Assembly (NCBI GenBank): GCA_902593075.1
Contig: CACJHA010000011.1
Location: 1-36,330 of the forward strand
Direction: 5' to 3'
Source: an uncultured Bacteroidota bacterium
GTDB lineage: Bacteria; Bacteroidota; Bacteroidia; Flavobacteriales; Flavobacteriaceae
Length of the DNA stretch: 36,330 nucleotides
Position numbers and translations under genes: made by a program. The notes beneath the pieces were generated by a model. The model was given only the letters and a program-made list of their open reading frames with translations, was not told the origin of the DNA and searched no databases. Of this stretch, positions 16,308 to 23,508 are shown piece by piece; the first letter of the stretch is position 1; the number at the start of each line of letters is the position of its first letter.

Positions 16308-16849
16308 AAAGAGTTTATTTCAAATAACTTCCATTTAGTATTAACTCGTTTATAAGAATAAAGCCCTCTACCAAAAAAAATCTTTTTGTATTTAGAGTTA
16401 TATCTGCTGTAGTGTGCATCCAAAATAACAAAATCATCACTTAATTGTATAAAATTGTATTTATTTAAAATTGAATATTTATAATCTTCTTGGATGTTTA
16501 CTTCTCGAATTATTTTATATTTTTCTATCAACTGCATTTTATTAATAATTTTTTCTGGTTCATTTAAGGCATCAAAAACTACTGGAAACGAAAAATAGTT
16601 TGATAACATTTCATAATCTTTATATTCAAAAGCTTTACTATACTTTATCCACAGATTTACAATAGTATTCTCTAATTGACTTTTTTTATTTCCAATAAGT
16701 GATCTGATTCCCGCTCCAAATGGAGTTTGATCCGCCATGTTTCCCAAAACATTTGGAAGTTTTTTAAGTAATAGCTTTTCTATATCACTCTCCTGTTGGG
16801 AGAAAGATGCAAAGTGAATCAAAAGAAATAAATAAAATAATTTTTTCAC
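16304..16849 (-). CDS. Exported protein, possibly NTF2-like
   Basis: This 181-residue protein has a signal peptide (MKKLFYLFLLIHFASFSQ). A polar N-terminal part follows (LLLKKLPNVLGNMADQTPFG). From about residue 62 it reads like an NTF2-like cone: a helix TIVNLWIKYSKAFEYKDYEML, then strands FPVVFD, DFVILDAHYSRYNSKYKK and the final TKWKLFEINSF. The fold assignment is by pattern only. The stop region overlaps the epoxide-hydrolase-like gene by 4 bases. No operon partner is seen. Confidence 0.6.
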   Translation of the reverse strand: MKKLFYLFLLIHFASFSQQESDIEKLLLKKLPNVLGNMADQTPFGAGIRSLIGNKKSQLENTIVNLWIKYSKAFEYKDYEMLSNYFSFPVVFDALNEPEKIINKMQLIEKYKIIREVNIQEDYKYSILNKYNFIQLSDDFVILDAHYSRYNSKYKKIFFGRGLYSYKRVNTKWKLFEINSF

Positions 16850-16969
16850 AATTAATTTTAACTAAATATAGAATTTTAATTAATGCTGTATAATATTATC
16901 TTATGGATAATTAAATTATCTATATAAAAAGATAGATTATATATACTAAATTTTACTGAAATTTGTACT

Positions 16970-17323
16970 GTGTTAAGAAAAATTATACCATTACTGTTAA
17001 TCTTTAACTATTCATTCTCTCAAGAATGGTTAATATTAAGTATTATAAGTCGAAACAGTAAAGGAATCAAATACGAGATTGATAATGGCGAAAAAATTTC
17101 AAAAAAAACAACAAAGGATCCATCATTAGTAAAATTAATAGAGGATTTTAAGCAGAAGGGATATGATTTAAGCAACATAACACAAGTAAATCAAATTGAC
17201 CTAAACGGAGTTTTTCCTTTATTCAACAACAATGCTAATTTTAATTTTCAAACAACAAATCTTAACTTGAATAACAATTTAAGAACTAACTTGTGGTTTA
17301 GAAAAGAAAGTAAAGAAGAATAA
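16970..17323 (+). CDS. Short exported protein of unknown function
   Basis: The start is GTG, giving 117 residues with a signal peptide (MLRKIIPLLLIFNYSFSQ). The mature part is polar with a C-terminal asparagine-rich stretch (NNNANFNFQTTNLNLNNN), which suggests a disordered or surface-associated tail. I see no known domain. It begins an apparent five-gene run on the plus strand: the next gene starts 2 bases after its stop, then the two tiny membrane genes, the thioesterase and the SRPBCC gene follow. Confidence 0.6.
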   Translation: MLRKIIPLLLIFNYSFSQEWLILSIISRNSKGIKYEIDNGEKISKKTTKDPSLVKLIEDFKQKGYDLSNITQVNQIDLNGVFPLFNNNANFNFQTTNLNLNNNLRTNLWFRKESKEE

Positions 17324-17325
17324 AC

Positions 17326-17490
17326 ATGAGAAAAAGAGATATAACAATTTTAATTTCAGCTTTTTTAAGCTTTTTATTATCTGTCTACCTATGGTTTTCG
17401 GGTGAAAAAGAAATGGGACAATATGTTTCCATTTGGGTTCCCACCATCTTAATTTATGGAATTTATTTTAATACAATTCCAAGAAAATGA
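17326..17490 (+). CDS. Tiny two-helix membrane protein (54 residues), paralog of 18841
   Basis: This frame lies 2 bases after the previous stop and overlaps the next gene by ATGA. It encodes MRKRDITILISAF, then the core LSFLLSVYLWFSG, and a second hydrophobic part YVSIWVPTILIYGIYF. About 29 of 53 positions are identical to the product of the minus-strand gene at 18841-19002, sharing SAFLSF, YLWFSG, WVP and IL, so both are under selection as proteins. Two short membrane helices joined by a charged loop (GEKEM) are expected. The family is not known to me. Confidence 0.8.
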   Translation: MRKRDITILISAFLSFLLSVYLWFSGEKEMGQYVSIWVPTILIYGIYFNTIPRK

Positions 17491-17690
17491 CAGATATACA
17501 ATTATTTGTTGCGGGCTGTGTGTTATTTTCACCTGTACTAATAGTTCTTTATAGTACTTTCCAAGAGATTATATCTGGCCACAGCAATAAAAGCATAAAT
17601 AAACCGGTTTATAAATATTTATCTCAGATTGGATTTTCAATTTTGGTTATTTCTGCTTGTTTTCTACTTGGTATTGCAATTTTCTTTTAA
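17487..17690 (+). CDS. Small two-helix membrane protein (67 residues)
   Basis: The ATG overlaps the stop of the preceding 54-residue gene (ATGA), so translation is coupled. The product has a first helix (LFVAGCVLFSPVLIVLYSTF), a polar loop with ISGHSNKSINKPVYKY, and a second helix (IGFSILVISACFLLGIAIFF). No family is recognised. Its arrangement mirrors the pair at 18653-19002, where a paralog of the upstream gene overlaps another small membrane gene. Confidence 0.7.
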   Translation: MTDIQLFVAGCVLFSPVLIVLYSTFQEIISGHSNKSINKPVYKYLSQIGFSILVISACFLLGIAIFF

Positions 17691-17720
17691 AATATTATCA
17701 ATATTTTTTATTTTTAGGTT

Positions 17721-18155
17721 ATGTCACACGAAATTGATAAATACATCTTATTTCATAGCAAATATGGCGGGACGGGTAAAAAGTTTCAATTTAAATTTAT
17801 TGATTACAAAAAAAATAATTTAAAACTTGAGGGCAGATTTTCAGAGGATATGATAAACCCTGGCCCTGAAGCTTTTGTTCAAGGTGGTCAAATAGCTTCT
17901 ATGCTAGATGATGTGACAAGTCTTCTATTAATTTTTGAATCTAAAGGCGAAATATATCCATCTTCAACAAATCTTCACACTATTTTTCATCGTCCAATTA
18001 GTGTTGGAAAGTATCTATGTGAAGCCACTTTAATTAGTAAAGGCAAAAATATAGCTACAATTAGAGGGGAAATTTACAATAGAGCCGGAAAAATTGCAGC
18101 TACTTTGATACATAATGCCTTTTTAATTTCAACTAAGCTGAAGTTAAATGATTAA
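17721..18155 (+). CDS. PaaI-type hotdog-fold thioesterase
   Basis: The 144-residue protein fits the PaaI/YbgC-like hotdog thioesterases: VQGGQIASMLDDVTSLLL at about 53-70 corresponds to the central helix with the conserved HGG-like turn (here QGG), preceded by NPGPEAF and followed by the strands NLHTIFHRPISVGKYLCEATLISKG. It should hydrolyse an acyl-CoA in the cytoplasm, with Asp63 or Asp64 as the likely general base region. The histidine usual in HGG is Gln here, as in some family members. Its stop overlaps the next start by one base (TAATG). Confidence 0.82.
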   Translation: MSHEIDKYILFHSKYGGTGKKFQFKFIDYKKNNLKLEGRFSEDMINPGPEAFVQGGQIASMLDDVTSLLLIFESKGEIYPSSTNLHTIFHRPISVGKYLCEATLISKGKNIATIRGEIYNRAGKIAATLIHNAFLISTKLKLND

Positions 18156-18649
18156 TGTCTATGTATAGTATTTCCTCCAGTATTAAATTAACAAATCAAA
18201 GTGAAGATATTTGGAAGGCCATATCTTCAGATGGGAATTTAAATTTTTTCCATCCATTTTGTAAAAAAAATCAAGTGATTGAAGGAGATAAAACCTTAAT
18301 TAAAAAAGATATTTTGATTTATTTGAATGGTGTTGTTTTTGAAAGGGATTTTTACAAATGGGAGGAAATGAAAGGATATGAACTAATGATTGGTAGAAAA
18401 AATGGTAAAAAATCAAAAGTTGTATGGAAAATATCTAGAAGAAAAAATTACTCTTTACTAAATATTGATGTATACCCTTATAAAACAGATAAGATAAATT
18501 CATTTTTGTACCCGATTGTCTTCTATTTCCACATTAGACCTAAATTAAAAAGTTACCTAAATTGTGTTTTAAAGGGATTGAAGTTTTATTTAAATAATAA
18601 TAAAAAAGTAACTAATAACCAGTTTGGTAGACATAGTTGGTTCTCTTAA
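18155..18649 (+). CDS. SRPBCC (START-like) domain protein
   Basis: This 164-residue protein has the START/polyketide-cyclase pattern: an initial strand and helix SSSIKLTNQSEDIWKAISSDGNLNFFHP, then FCKKNQVIEGD, strand-rich middle parts and a long C-terminal helix (HIRPKLKSYLNCVLKGLKFYL). SRPBCC proteins bind hydrophobic ligands or act on them. It overlaps the thioesterase stop by one base, so the two are coupled and may act on the same lipid-like or acyl-CoA substrate; that is inference. Confidence 0.7.
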   Translation: MSMYSISSSIKLTNQSEDIWKAISSDGNLNFFHPFCKKNQVIEGDKTLIKKDILIYLNGVVFERDFYKWEEMKGYELMIGRKNGKKSKVVWKISRRKNYSLLNIDVYPYKTDKINSFLYPIVFYFHIRPKLKSYLNCVLKGLKFYLNNNKKVTNNQFGRHSWFS

Positions 18650-18652
18650 AAT

Positions 18653-18841
18653 TTAAATTGCTCTATTTTTAGGTTTTTTGTCAGGAATTCTTCCATAATT
18701 TCCTGAGCCATCATAATCAGTTATATCAGTTTCAATTTTACCTAATTTATCATCATTTTTTTCTTCGTTACTGTAAAAAATGCCAATAAAAAATAATACT
18801 CCCACAAAAACGCCAAATCCGAAAATTAGTAAAAGACTCAT
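18653..18841 (-). CDS. Small membrane protein (62 residues)
   Basis: The start is set at the ATG at 18841, which overlaps the stop of the upstream tiny gene by one base (TAATG); a longer reading from 18895 would run through that gene in another frame. The product has one N-terminal helix (MSLLLIFGFGVFVGVLFFIG) followed by an acidic then basic tail (YSNEEKNDDKLGK, ending PDKKPKNRAI) that is probably in the cytoplasm. It is the partner of the gene at 18841-19002. Confidence 0.65.
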   Translation of the reverse strand: MSLLLIFGFGVFVGVLFFIGIFYSNEEKNDDKLGKIETDITDYDGSGNYGRIPDKKPKNRAI

Positions 18842-19002
18842 TATTTGTTGTTTTGTTTGATGTATGCTCCCGCAGCTAGAATTGATGGAACCCATAGACC
18901 AACATATAAACCTTCGTCCTGTTGACCGCTAAACCACAAATAGATTGAAAGTACAAAACTTAAAAACGCAGACGTTAGAATAAAAAAATCAGATTTTTTC
19001 AT
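18841..19002 (-). CDS. Tiny two-helix membrane protein (53 residues), paralog of 17326
   Basis: The minus strand encodes MKKSDFFILTSAF, LSFVLSIYLWFSG, then QQDEGLYVGLWVPSILAAG. About 29 of 53 residues match the plus-strand gene at 17326, and the shared blocks SAFLSF, YLWFSG, YV, WVP and IL cover both helices. The ATG at 19002 is chosen because it aligns with the paralog; an ATG one codon earlier (19005) is equally possible. The stop TAA shares a base with the ATG of the following small membrane gene. Function unknown. Confidence 0.8.
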   Translation of the reverse strand: MKKSDFFILTSAFLSFVLSIYLWFSGQQDEGLYVGLWVPSILAAGAYIKQNNK

Positions 19003-19043
19003 CATTCACTTTATCAAATAAATATAATAATAAATCAACGAAT

Positions 19044-19823
19044 TTAGTCCTTTAGAAATTTCAATGAGGTGTCATTAAATTTATCTGGGTATTCAATGTT
19101 TACAACATGGCCACAATTTTTAAAAATTTCTAAAATTGCATTAGGCTGTGTTTTAACGATTTTTTTTATAGATGACAAAAACATATAATCTTTATTACCC
19201 ATTATGTAAAGTGTTGGTATATCAGTCTTAATATTCTTAAAAAATTTTAAAAGTGTCAATACTCTAGGGGTAAGTTTGAACCATCTTGCTATTTCTTTTT
19301 GATTCATTCTTTTGGCTTCTTTGATAAAAAGCTTTCTCGATTCCCTTTCAGTTTTAGAGGGCATAACAATAAATGCATAAAGTTGATAAAGCCACATATA
19401 AGGAACTATAGATTTTGTGACATAAGCAAAATACATCATAAATCGTGACATAAAATTGAGTTCCAAAGTGGCTCCCCCAAGTACCATTTTTAAAATTCGA
19501 TTGGGTTCCTTTATTACTAACTGATTTATAATAACCGTTCCTAGAGAAATTCCAATAAAATGAGATTTTTTAATATTTAATTTATCTAGAACTTCCAAGA
19601 CATCATTTAAAATTGACTCAAATGAAATTTGATCATTTGATTTTTGATGTGAGTTTGATGTTGAATAACCGTGACCAGTCAAGTCTACTAAAAGAAGGTT
19701 AAAAGCTCTAGAAAAAAAAGGGATTTGTTTTTTCCAAATCGCACTACTTCCACCTGCACCATGAACAAAAGTAACCCACTCTCTTTTTGATTTCTTATTT
19801 GAATATTTTTTGTAGTGAATCAT
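19044..19823 (-). CDS. Alpha/beta hydrolase (serine type)
   Basis: The 259-residue enzyme has HGAGGSSAIW at 21-30 (oxyanion region), DLTGHGYS at 47-54, the nucleophile elbow GISLG with Ser93, acid Asp212 in GNKDYM and His239 in CGHVV. It is the typical esterase, lipase or MhpC-like form, in contrast to the Asp-type enzyme at 15459. The substrate cannot be inferred. The ATG at 19823 follows a perfect TAnnTTTG box by 19 bases, giving a very short leader. The tiny membrane gene pair lies downstream on the same strand after 38 bases. Confidence 0.85.
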   Translation of the reverse strand: MIHYKKYSNKKSKREWVTFVHGAGGSSAIWKKQIPFFSRAFNLLLVDLTGHGYSTSNSHQKSNDQISFESILNDVLEVLDKLNIKKSHFIGISLGTVIINQLVIKEPNRILKMVLGGATLELNFMSRFMMYFAYVTKSIVPYMWLYQLYAFIVMPSKTERESRKLFIKEAKRMNQKEIARWFKLTPRVLTLLKFFKNIKTDIPTLYIMGNKDYMFLSSIKKIVKTQPNAILEIFKNCGHVVNIEYPDKFNDTSLKFLKD

Positions 19824-19842
19824 TTAATTAAAATTCTTTGAA

Positions 19843-19850
19843 CAAATATA
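19843..19850 (-). promoter_or_regulatory. Bacteroidota-type -7 box before the alpha/beta hydrolase
   Basis: The minus strand reads TATATTTG, an exact TAnnTTTG box, 19 bases before the ATG at 19823. The leader would be only about a dozen bases. No clear TTTG -33 box is seen. Confidence 0.5.
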
Positions 19851-19954
19851 TACACCTAATAAATATATAATTAAAACTTTAAGATAAAATAATTGATATT
19901 TGAAAAGTTTGTAAAATTGAAATCTGAATTTTAAAATTTCTCATTCAATATGAC

Positions 19955-20692
19955 TTATGCATAAGTTCTATAGGAAGGGTATAGAGGAGATATCACTTCG
20001 AAAATTGAAGATTTTTTGTTGCAAAATATTTCAAAACTATTGGTCTGACTAATAGTTAAAAATGTCCCTTTTAAATTTTTTTTATTTTCAATTTCAATTT
20101 CACCATCCAGCACAAAAATTGAATGTACTTTATCTTTCGAAGATTTAAAAAAATGTGAACCCTTTTTAAAATTATGAATGTTAATACTTACTCCCTCCGT
20201 TTCCATCTGCATGGGTGATCCTTCACCTTTAATAATTAAAGTTGAATAGGTTTTATTCTTATTTTCTTTAAATTGAGAAAAACTATAATCATCGTATGAA
20301 GGATTATTTTTTAATGAATTTTCCAAATTCGGATCAAACCAAATTTGAAAAATTTCGGAATTTTCACCCAGTTCCTCTGCATGTGAAATTCCATTTCCTG
20401 CACGAATAATTTGTACATCGCCTTTAGATAAGGGTATCCATTTATTTTGTTTTGTATCAAAATGATTTATCTTTCCATTTAGGATAAAACTGCAAATTTC
20501 AAATCCCTGGTGAGGATGTAAACCAATTGTACTTTTTTTATCGTTTGTCCAAGCATGAGCCCAATAAAATAAATTCGAATAAGGTTTTAGTTTGCCTCTA
20601 TCTTGGGGGAAACCAATTGGCTTGTTTTCAAGAATATCTCCATCATTGAAATTCCCCTTTACTTGTTCAGATATTTTAAAAACATTTAATAT
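19955..20692 (-). CDS. Pirin family protein with no canonical start codon
   Basis: The frame is open far upstream of its first TTG (20326). It encodes a full bicupin pirin of about 245 residues: NVFKISEQVKGNF, ILENKPIGFPQDRGKLKPY, YWAHAWTND, then metal ligands HPHQGFE (His59, His61) and GNGISHAEE (His104, Glu106), FQIWFDPN, and a second cupin with IHNFKKGSHFF. No ATG, GTG or TTG exists between the upstream stop (TAA at 20723-20725) and residue 123. Translation probably starts at an ATA or ATC near 20690-20695 (ATA used here), or the start codon was recently lost. Pirins are Fe-binding proteins, some with quercetinase activity. Confidence 0.82.
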   Translation of the reverse strand: MLNVFKISEQVKGNFNDGDILENKPIGFPQDRGKLKPYSNLFYWAHAWTNDKKSTIGLHPHQGFEICSFILNGKINHFDTKQNKWIPLSKGDVQIIRAGNGISHAEELGENSEIFQIWFDPNLENSLKNNPSYDDYSFSQFKENKNKTYSTLIIKGEGSPMQMETEGVSINIHNFKKGSHFFKSSKDKVHSIFVLDGEIEIENKKNLKGTFLTISQTNSFEIFCNKKSSIFEVISPLYPSYRTYA

Positions 20693-20798
20693 GATATAGT
20701 AATTATAGTTTAATGAAATGATTTATAATTAAAACCTTGCATGTTATTTCCTTCATGATGATAGTTTTTGCTAATATTATGAATTATTAAAAAAAATA

Positions 20799-20987
20799 AT
20801 GGTTGAACATTTTTTTCAGTGCCCTTATTGTTGGCAACAAATTTCTATGTTAATTGAGCCATCATTAGAAAATATATCGTATATCGAAGATTGTGAAATT
20901 TGTTGCAGGCCGATAAATATTGAATATGTTTTTTCAAACTTGGAGCTTTTAAATTTTAATGCATTTTCAACTGATGAAAATTTCTAA
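20799..20987 (+). CDS. CPXCG motif cysteine-rich protein
   Basis: The 62-residue protein has CPYC at positions 8-11 and a second cysteine group DCEICCRP at 31-38, then an acidic-aromatic tail. This matches the small CPXCG zinc-ribbon-like family of bacteria, which has no assigned function. The two cysteine pairs should bind one zinc ion. It is divergent from pirin, with a spacer of about 100 bases that also holds the pirin start region. Confidence 0.85.
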   Translation: MVEHFFQCPYCWQQISMLIEPSLENISYIEDCEICCRPINIEYVFSNLELLNFNAFSTDENF

Positions 20988-21034
20988 TAATATGTTTTTT
21001 TAATTTTAATTTAATATTTAATGAATTTTGATTT

Positions 21035-21322
21035 ATGTTAGGTTTACACGATATTCAATATTTATATGAATTTGTTTTTTGGGTTTTTATTTACCTATCT
21101 CTTCGTTTAATATGGCATTTACCTAAGGTTCGTCTTGCATATGGAATAGCTGTTGCTGTTTTTAACTTTACAGCAATTGCAATGTATACTATTTCTTCTA
21201 TGTCAGGACAAATGGGTGGATTAGATGCCTTTGCTTTTGCTTTCCTTCATTCTATGGTGTCAGTTGTTATGTTAACTCTAATCTATAAGGAAAATAAAAT
21301 AGAAAAGGAAAAAAAAATTTAA
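21035..21322 (+). CDS. Three-helix membrane protein of unknown function
   Basis: This 95-residue protein has three hydrophobic segments (about 12-27, 33-55 and 63-82: FVFWVFIYLSLRLIWHL, YGIAVAVFNFTAIAMYTI, FAFAFLHSMVSVVMLTLIY) and a charged lysine-rich tail. No family is recognised. It follows the CPXCG gene by 47 bases on the same strand. Its 3' end is followed by a hairpin that can work in both directions. Confidence 0.6.
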   Translation: MLGLHDIQYLYEFVFWVFIYLSLRLIWHLPKVRLAYGIAVAVFNFTAIAMYTISSMSGQMGGLDAFAFAFLHSMVSVVMLTLIYKENKIEKEKKI

Positions 21323-21346
21323 AAGAAGAAAAATTATTAAAATAAA

Positions 21347-21369
21347 AAAAGCTCCATTTAGGAGCTTTT
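21347..21369 (-). terminator. Hairpin terminator between convergent genes
   Basis: AAAAGCTCC at 21347-21355 and GGAGCTTTT at 21361-21369 form a perfect 9-bp stem with a 5-base loop. On the minus strand the stem ends in a run of seven T, so it mainly ends the 21373-22104 transcript. It may also serve the convergent membrane gene ending at 21322. Confidence 0.85.
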
Positions 21370-21372
21370 CAA

Positions 21373-22104
21373 TTATCTTTCGGCCGCAACGAGTGTCAGA
21401 ATATGGGTATTATATATAGTCCGTAACTCTTCGTATGCCTTGAATGTAGACATCTGAGTTTTTGAAAGTTTATTTGTAGTCATCCTAGCATCCATAATCT
21501 CATCCATAGAGTTATAAAAATCAAATGTTAAGTATTGAACATTTTTAGATGATCCAAAGTGATTAAGAATTTTTCCAAATCCCCATGCAGCTCTTCCATT
21601 TTGTTTATAACTTTTACCTGCATTTTTTTCCATTTGCTCATATTCATAATTCTTTAGAAAATCAACATTCATGTAATTGATGACTAGGTTTTTCGGTGGC
21701 ATGTCTCCTGGTGTAATACCATATGAAGCCTTAATACCTAAAGTCAAGCCTCCTTCTTTTACAACTCTGCTTTGATAAGCTTTTCGATGTGCTTCTCTTT
21801 CATGAGCTGTGAAATTAGAAGAATTTTGAGTATCGTAATTCGCGTCAGGGTTGTTGAAATGTACATACAAAAAAGTTGTTGTAGGTTCCCCATAAGTACT
21901 GTTTGAAATCATCCACATATCCCATGCAATTTTATTTCCCTTATCAATTTCTTCCTTATGTATCTTGGAATGAACGTTTTTTTCAGCTTCAATATGTTCT
22001 TTAACATCAGAATTTTTTACAGTCACATAATGCATATAAGCAATTTGTGAATAAGTATAATTAAAAATTACACTTAGTAAGAAAATGTATATTATTTTTT
22101 TCAT
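21373..22104 (-). CDS. Exported protein of unknown function
   Basis: The 243-residue protein has a signal peptide (MKKIIYIFLLSVIFNYTYSQ). The mature part reads as one or two ferredoxin-like (ABM-like) alpha/beta modules: a strand IAYMHYVTVK, a helix rich in His and Glu (HIEAEKNVHSKIHKEEIDKG), strands WDMWMISNSTYG and TTFLYVHFNNPD, and a second strand set NVQYLTFDFYNS. This assignment is by pattern, not by a known family. The 20 bases before its ATG are nearly the same as those before the exported-protein genes ending at 29524 and 31299, which suggests shared ancestry or regulation. Confidence 0.65.
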   Translation of the reverse strand: MKKIIYIFLLSVIFNYTYSQIAYMHYVTVKNSDVKEHIEAEKNVHSKIHKEEIDKGNKIAWDMWMISNSTYGEPTTTFLYVHFNNPDANYDTQNSSNFTAHEREAHRKAYQSRVVKEGGLTLGIKASYGITPGDMPPKNLVINYMNVDFLKNYEYEQMEKNAGKSYKQNGRAAWGFGKILNHFGSSKNVQYLTFDFYNSMDEIMDARMTTNKLSKTQMSTFKAYEELRTIYNTHILTLVAAER

Positions 22105-22161
22105 TTTAATTTAATTTATGGTTATACCCTAAAATTAAGTATTAAATTTTATTAATTAAAA

Positions 22162-23388
22162 TTAGACTTGTTTAAATTCAAAATTTAAATCTGCATTTCT
22201 TCGAAGACGACTTAGTAGGGGTGCACCTAAACCAGTAGATGGTGTCAAAATTCCACTTTTATTTGGTAATTTATCAATTGCTAGACAGATAGCACTTTCT
22301 GCTAGCATTTTAGAGGTTGAGCCGTACCCCGGGCATCCAACCCCATTAACTGATACTATTGCTTTTAACTTATTGTCAAAAACATAAAATCTAAATTTAA
22401 AATAACCACTCTTCCTGCTATTCCCAGTTGGACCCTGACCGGGTTTGGGTAGGACAAACTTTACCAATGATTTGAATAGTATATTTTTAATCTTACCTAT
22501 TAAATAAACTGGAATGAGTCTAAAATATCCAAAAAATTTGCTGAAAATACTTTTTCCAACTATTAAACCCTCGTTGTAGATAAAAACTCTGCCGTATTTA
22601 AAGTCCATTAAATAGTTACTTCGTCTTACAATACGTGTGTTTATAGATGCCATTACAAACGGACCGATCCATTTTTTGCATGTACTATCGAAAACAATTC
22701 TATTTAAATCCTTTTCCTCAGTTTCAAATAAATCTTCATTTGGACTAAGACCGTGAGGATTATTGAGTGTTTTTCTAATGCTTTTATTTTTTCTTGATTG
22801 TTCTATGATGTTTAGAAAACTGTAAATTGTCCCACCACTTACTCCTCCTTTTATAGAAATTACTCTCATACTGATTTTACTAGCATATTTTCCAGTATTT
22901 TCCTTCATCTTGTTTTGTGCGTAGAATACGCCAATGTCTGAGGGTATAGAGTCAAATCCGCAGGCATGTACAATCTTAACATTATTTTTTATAGCTTTTG
23001 CATGATATTTATCAATAATCTCTCTTATCCAATGGGTTTCACCGGTTATGTCGCAGTAATTAGTTTTGTTCTCTATGCATGCTTCAACTAATAAAGTTCC
23101 ATATTTGTCGTAAGGTCCAACTGTTGAACAAATAGTTCTAGTCATTTTAGTCATTTCTAAAAGACTATTTTTATTATTACAGTCAGCAATTAAATATGGA
23201 ATACTATTCAATTCAAGTGAGGAAATTAGTCTTTTTATTTTTAATTCGTTTCGACCACCAAGAGCCCATTTTAAATTAGTGTCTTTGTAATTTTTGAATA
23301 TATACTCACAAACCAATTTTCCCGTATAACCCGTTGAACCCCAAATAATAAGGTCAAATTTTTTGTTTTTTTGAGTGACATCACTCAT
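22162..23388 (-). CDS. Saccharopine dehydrogenase-like / trans-acting enoyl reductase family oxidoreductase
   Basis: The 408-residue protein begins with a Rossmann fold: FDLIIWGSTGYTGKLVCEYI with the nucleotide-binding GSTGYTG at 17-23, then ALGGRNELKIKRL, the NADP-type region, TVGPYDKYGTLLVEACIENKTNYCDITGE around 90-118 and HACGFDSIPSDIGVF near 142-156. These blocks mark the saccharopine-dehydrogenase-like group that includes mycobacterial trans-acting enoyl reductases. It should reduce a lipid-like or unknown substrate with NAD(P)H in the cytoplasm. Its ATG overlaps a 39-codon ORF by ATGA, and the CapA gene lies upstream of that. Confidence 0.85.
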   Translation of the reverse strand: MSDVTQKNKKFDLIIWGSTGYTGKLVCEYIFKNYKDTNLKWALGGRNELKIKRLISSLELNSIPYLIADCNNKNSLLEMTKMTRTICSTVGPYDKYGTLLVEACIENKTNYCDITGETHWIREIIDKYHAKAIKNNVKIVHACGFDSIPSDIGVFYAQNKMKENTGKYASKISMRVISIKGGVSGGTIYSFLNIIEQSRKNKSIRKTLNNPHGLSPNEDLFETEEKDLNRIVFDSTCKKWIGPFVMASINTRIVRRSNYLMDFKYGRVFIYNEGLIVGKSIFSKFFGYFRLIPVYLIGKIKNILFKSLVKFVLPKPGQGPTGNSRKSGYFKFRFYVFDNKLKAIVSVNGVGCPGYGSTSKMLAESAICLAIDKLPNKSGILTPSTGLGAPLLSRLRRNADLNFEFKQV

Positions 23389-23504
23389 TTTTTATAAATT
23401 AAATTTCTAATCATAAATAAAAATTCAGTTGTTATTTGAAGAATTAACAATAAACCTAGAAACACAATAATAATTGAAATGAAAATAATAAGCTTTCTTG
23501 GCAA
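23385..23504 (-). CDS. Tiny single-pass membrane protein (39 residues), TTG start
   Basis: The frame begins at TTG 23504, 4 bases after the CapA stop, and ends in TGA overlapping the ATG of the next gene (ATGA). The peptide has a basic start (MPRK), one long hydrophobic segment (LIIFISIIIVFLGLLLILQI) and a basic end (MIRNLIYKK). The tight fit between two genes and the coupled overlap argue for a real gene; the lack of an ATG and of any known family argue for caution. Confidence 0.45.
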   Translation of the reverse strand: MPRKLIIFISIIIVFLGLLLILQITTEFLFMIRNLIYKK

Positions 23505-23508
23505 AAAA

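Noticed and set aside
16645-16653. TTATCCACA as a DnaA box and possible origin of replication
   Set aside because: It is a single copy inside a coding gene, with no cluster of boxes and no dnaA or dnaN nearby.
19955-20326. A 123-residue protein starting at TTG 20326
   Set aside because: It is only the C-terminal half of pirin; the frame upstream encodes the first cupin with all metal ligands.
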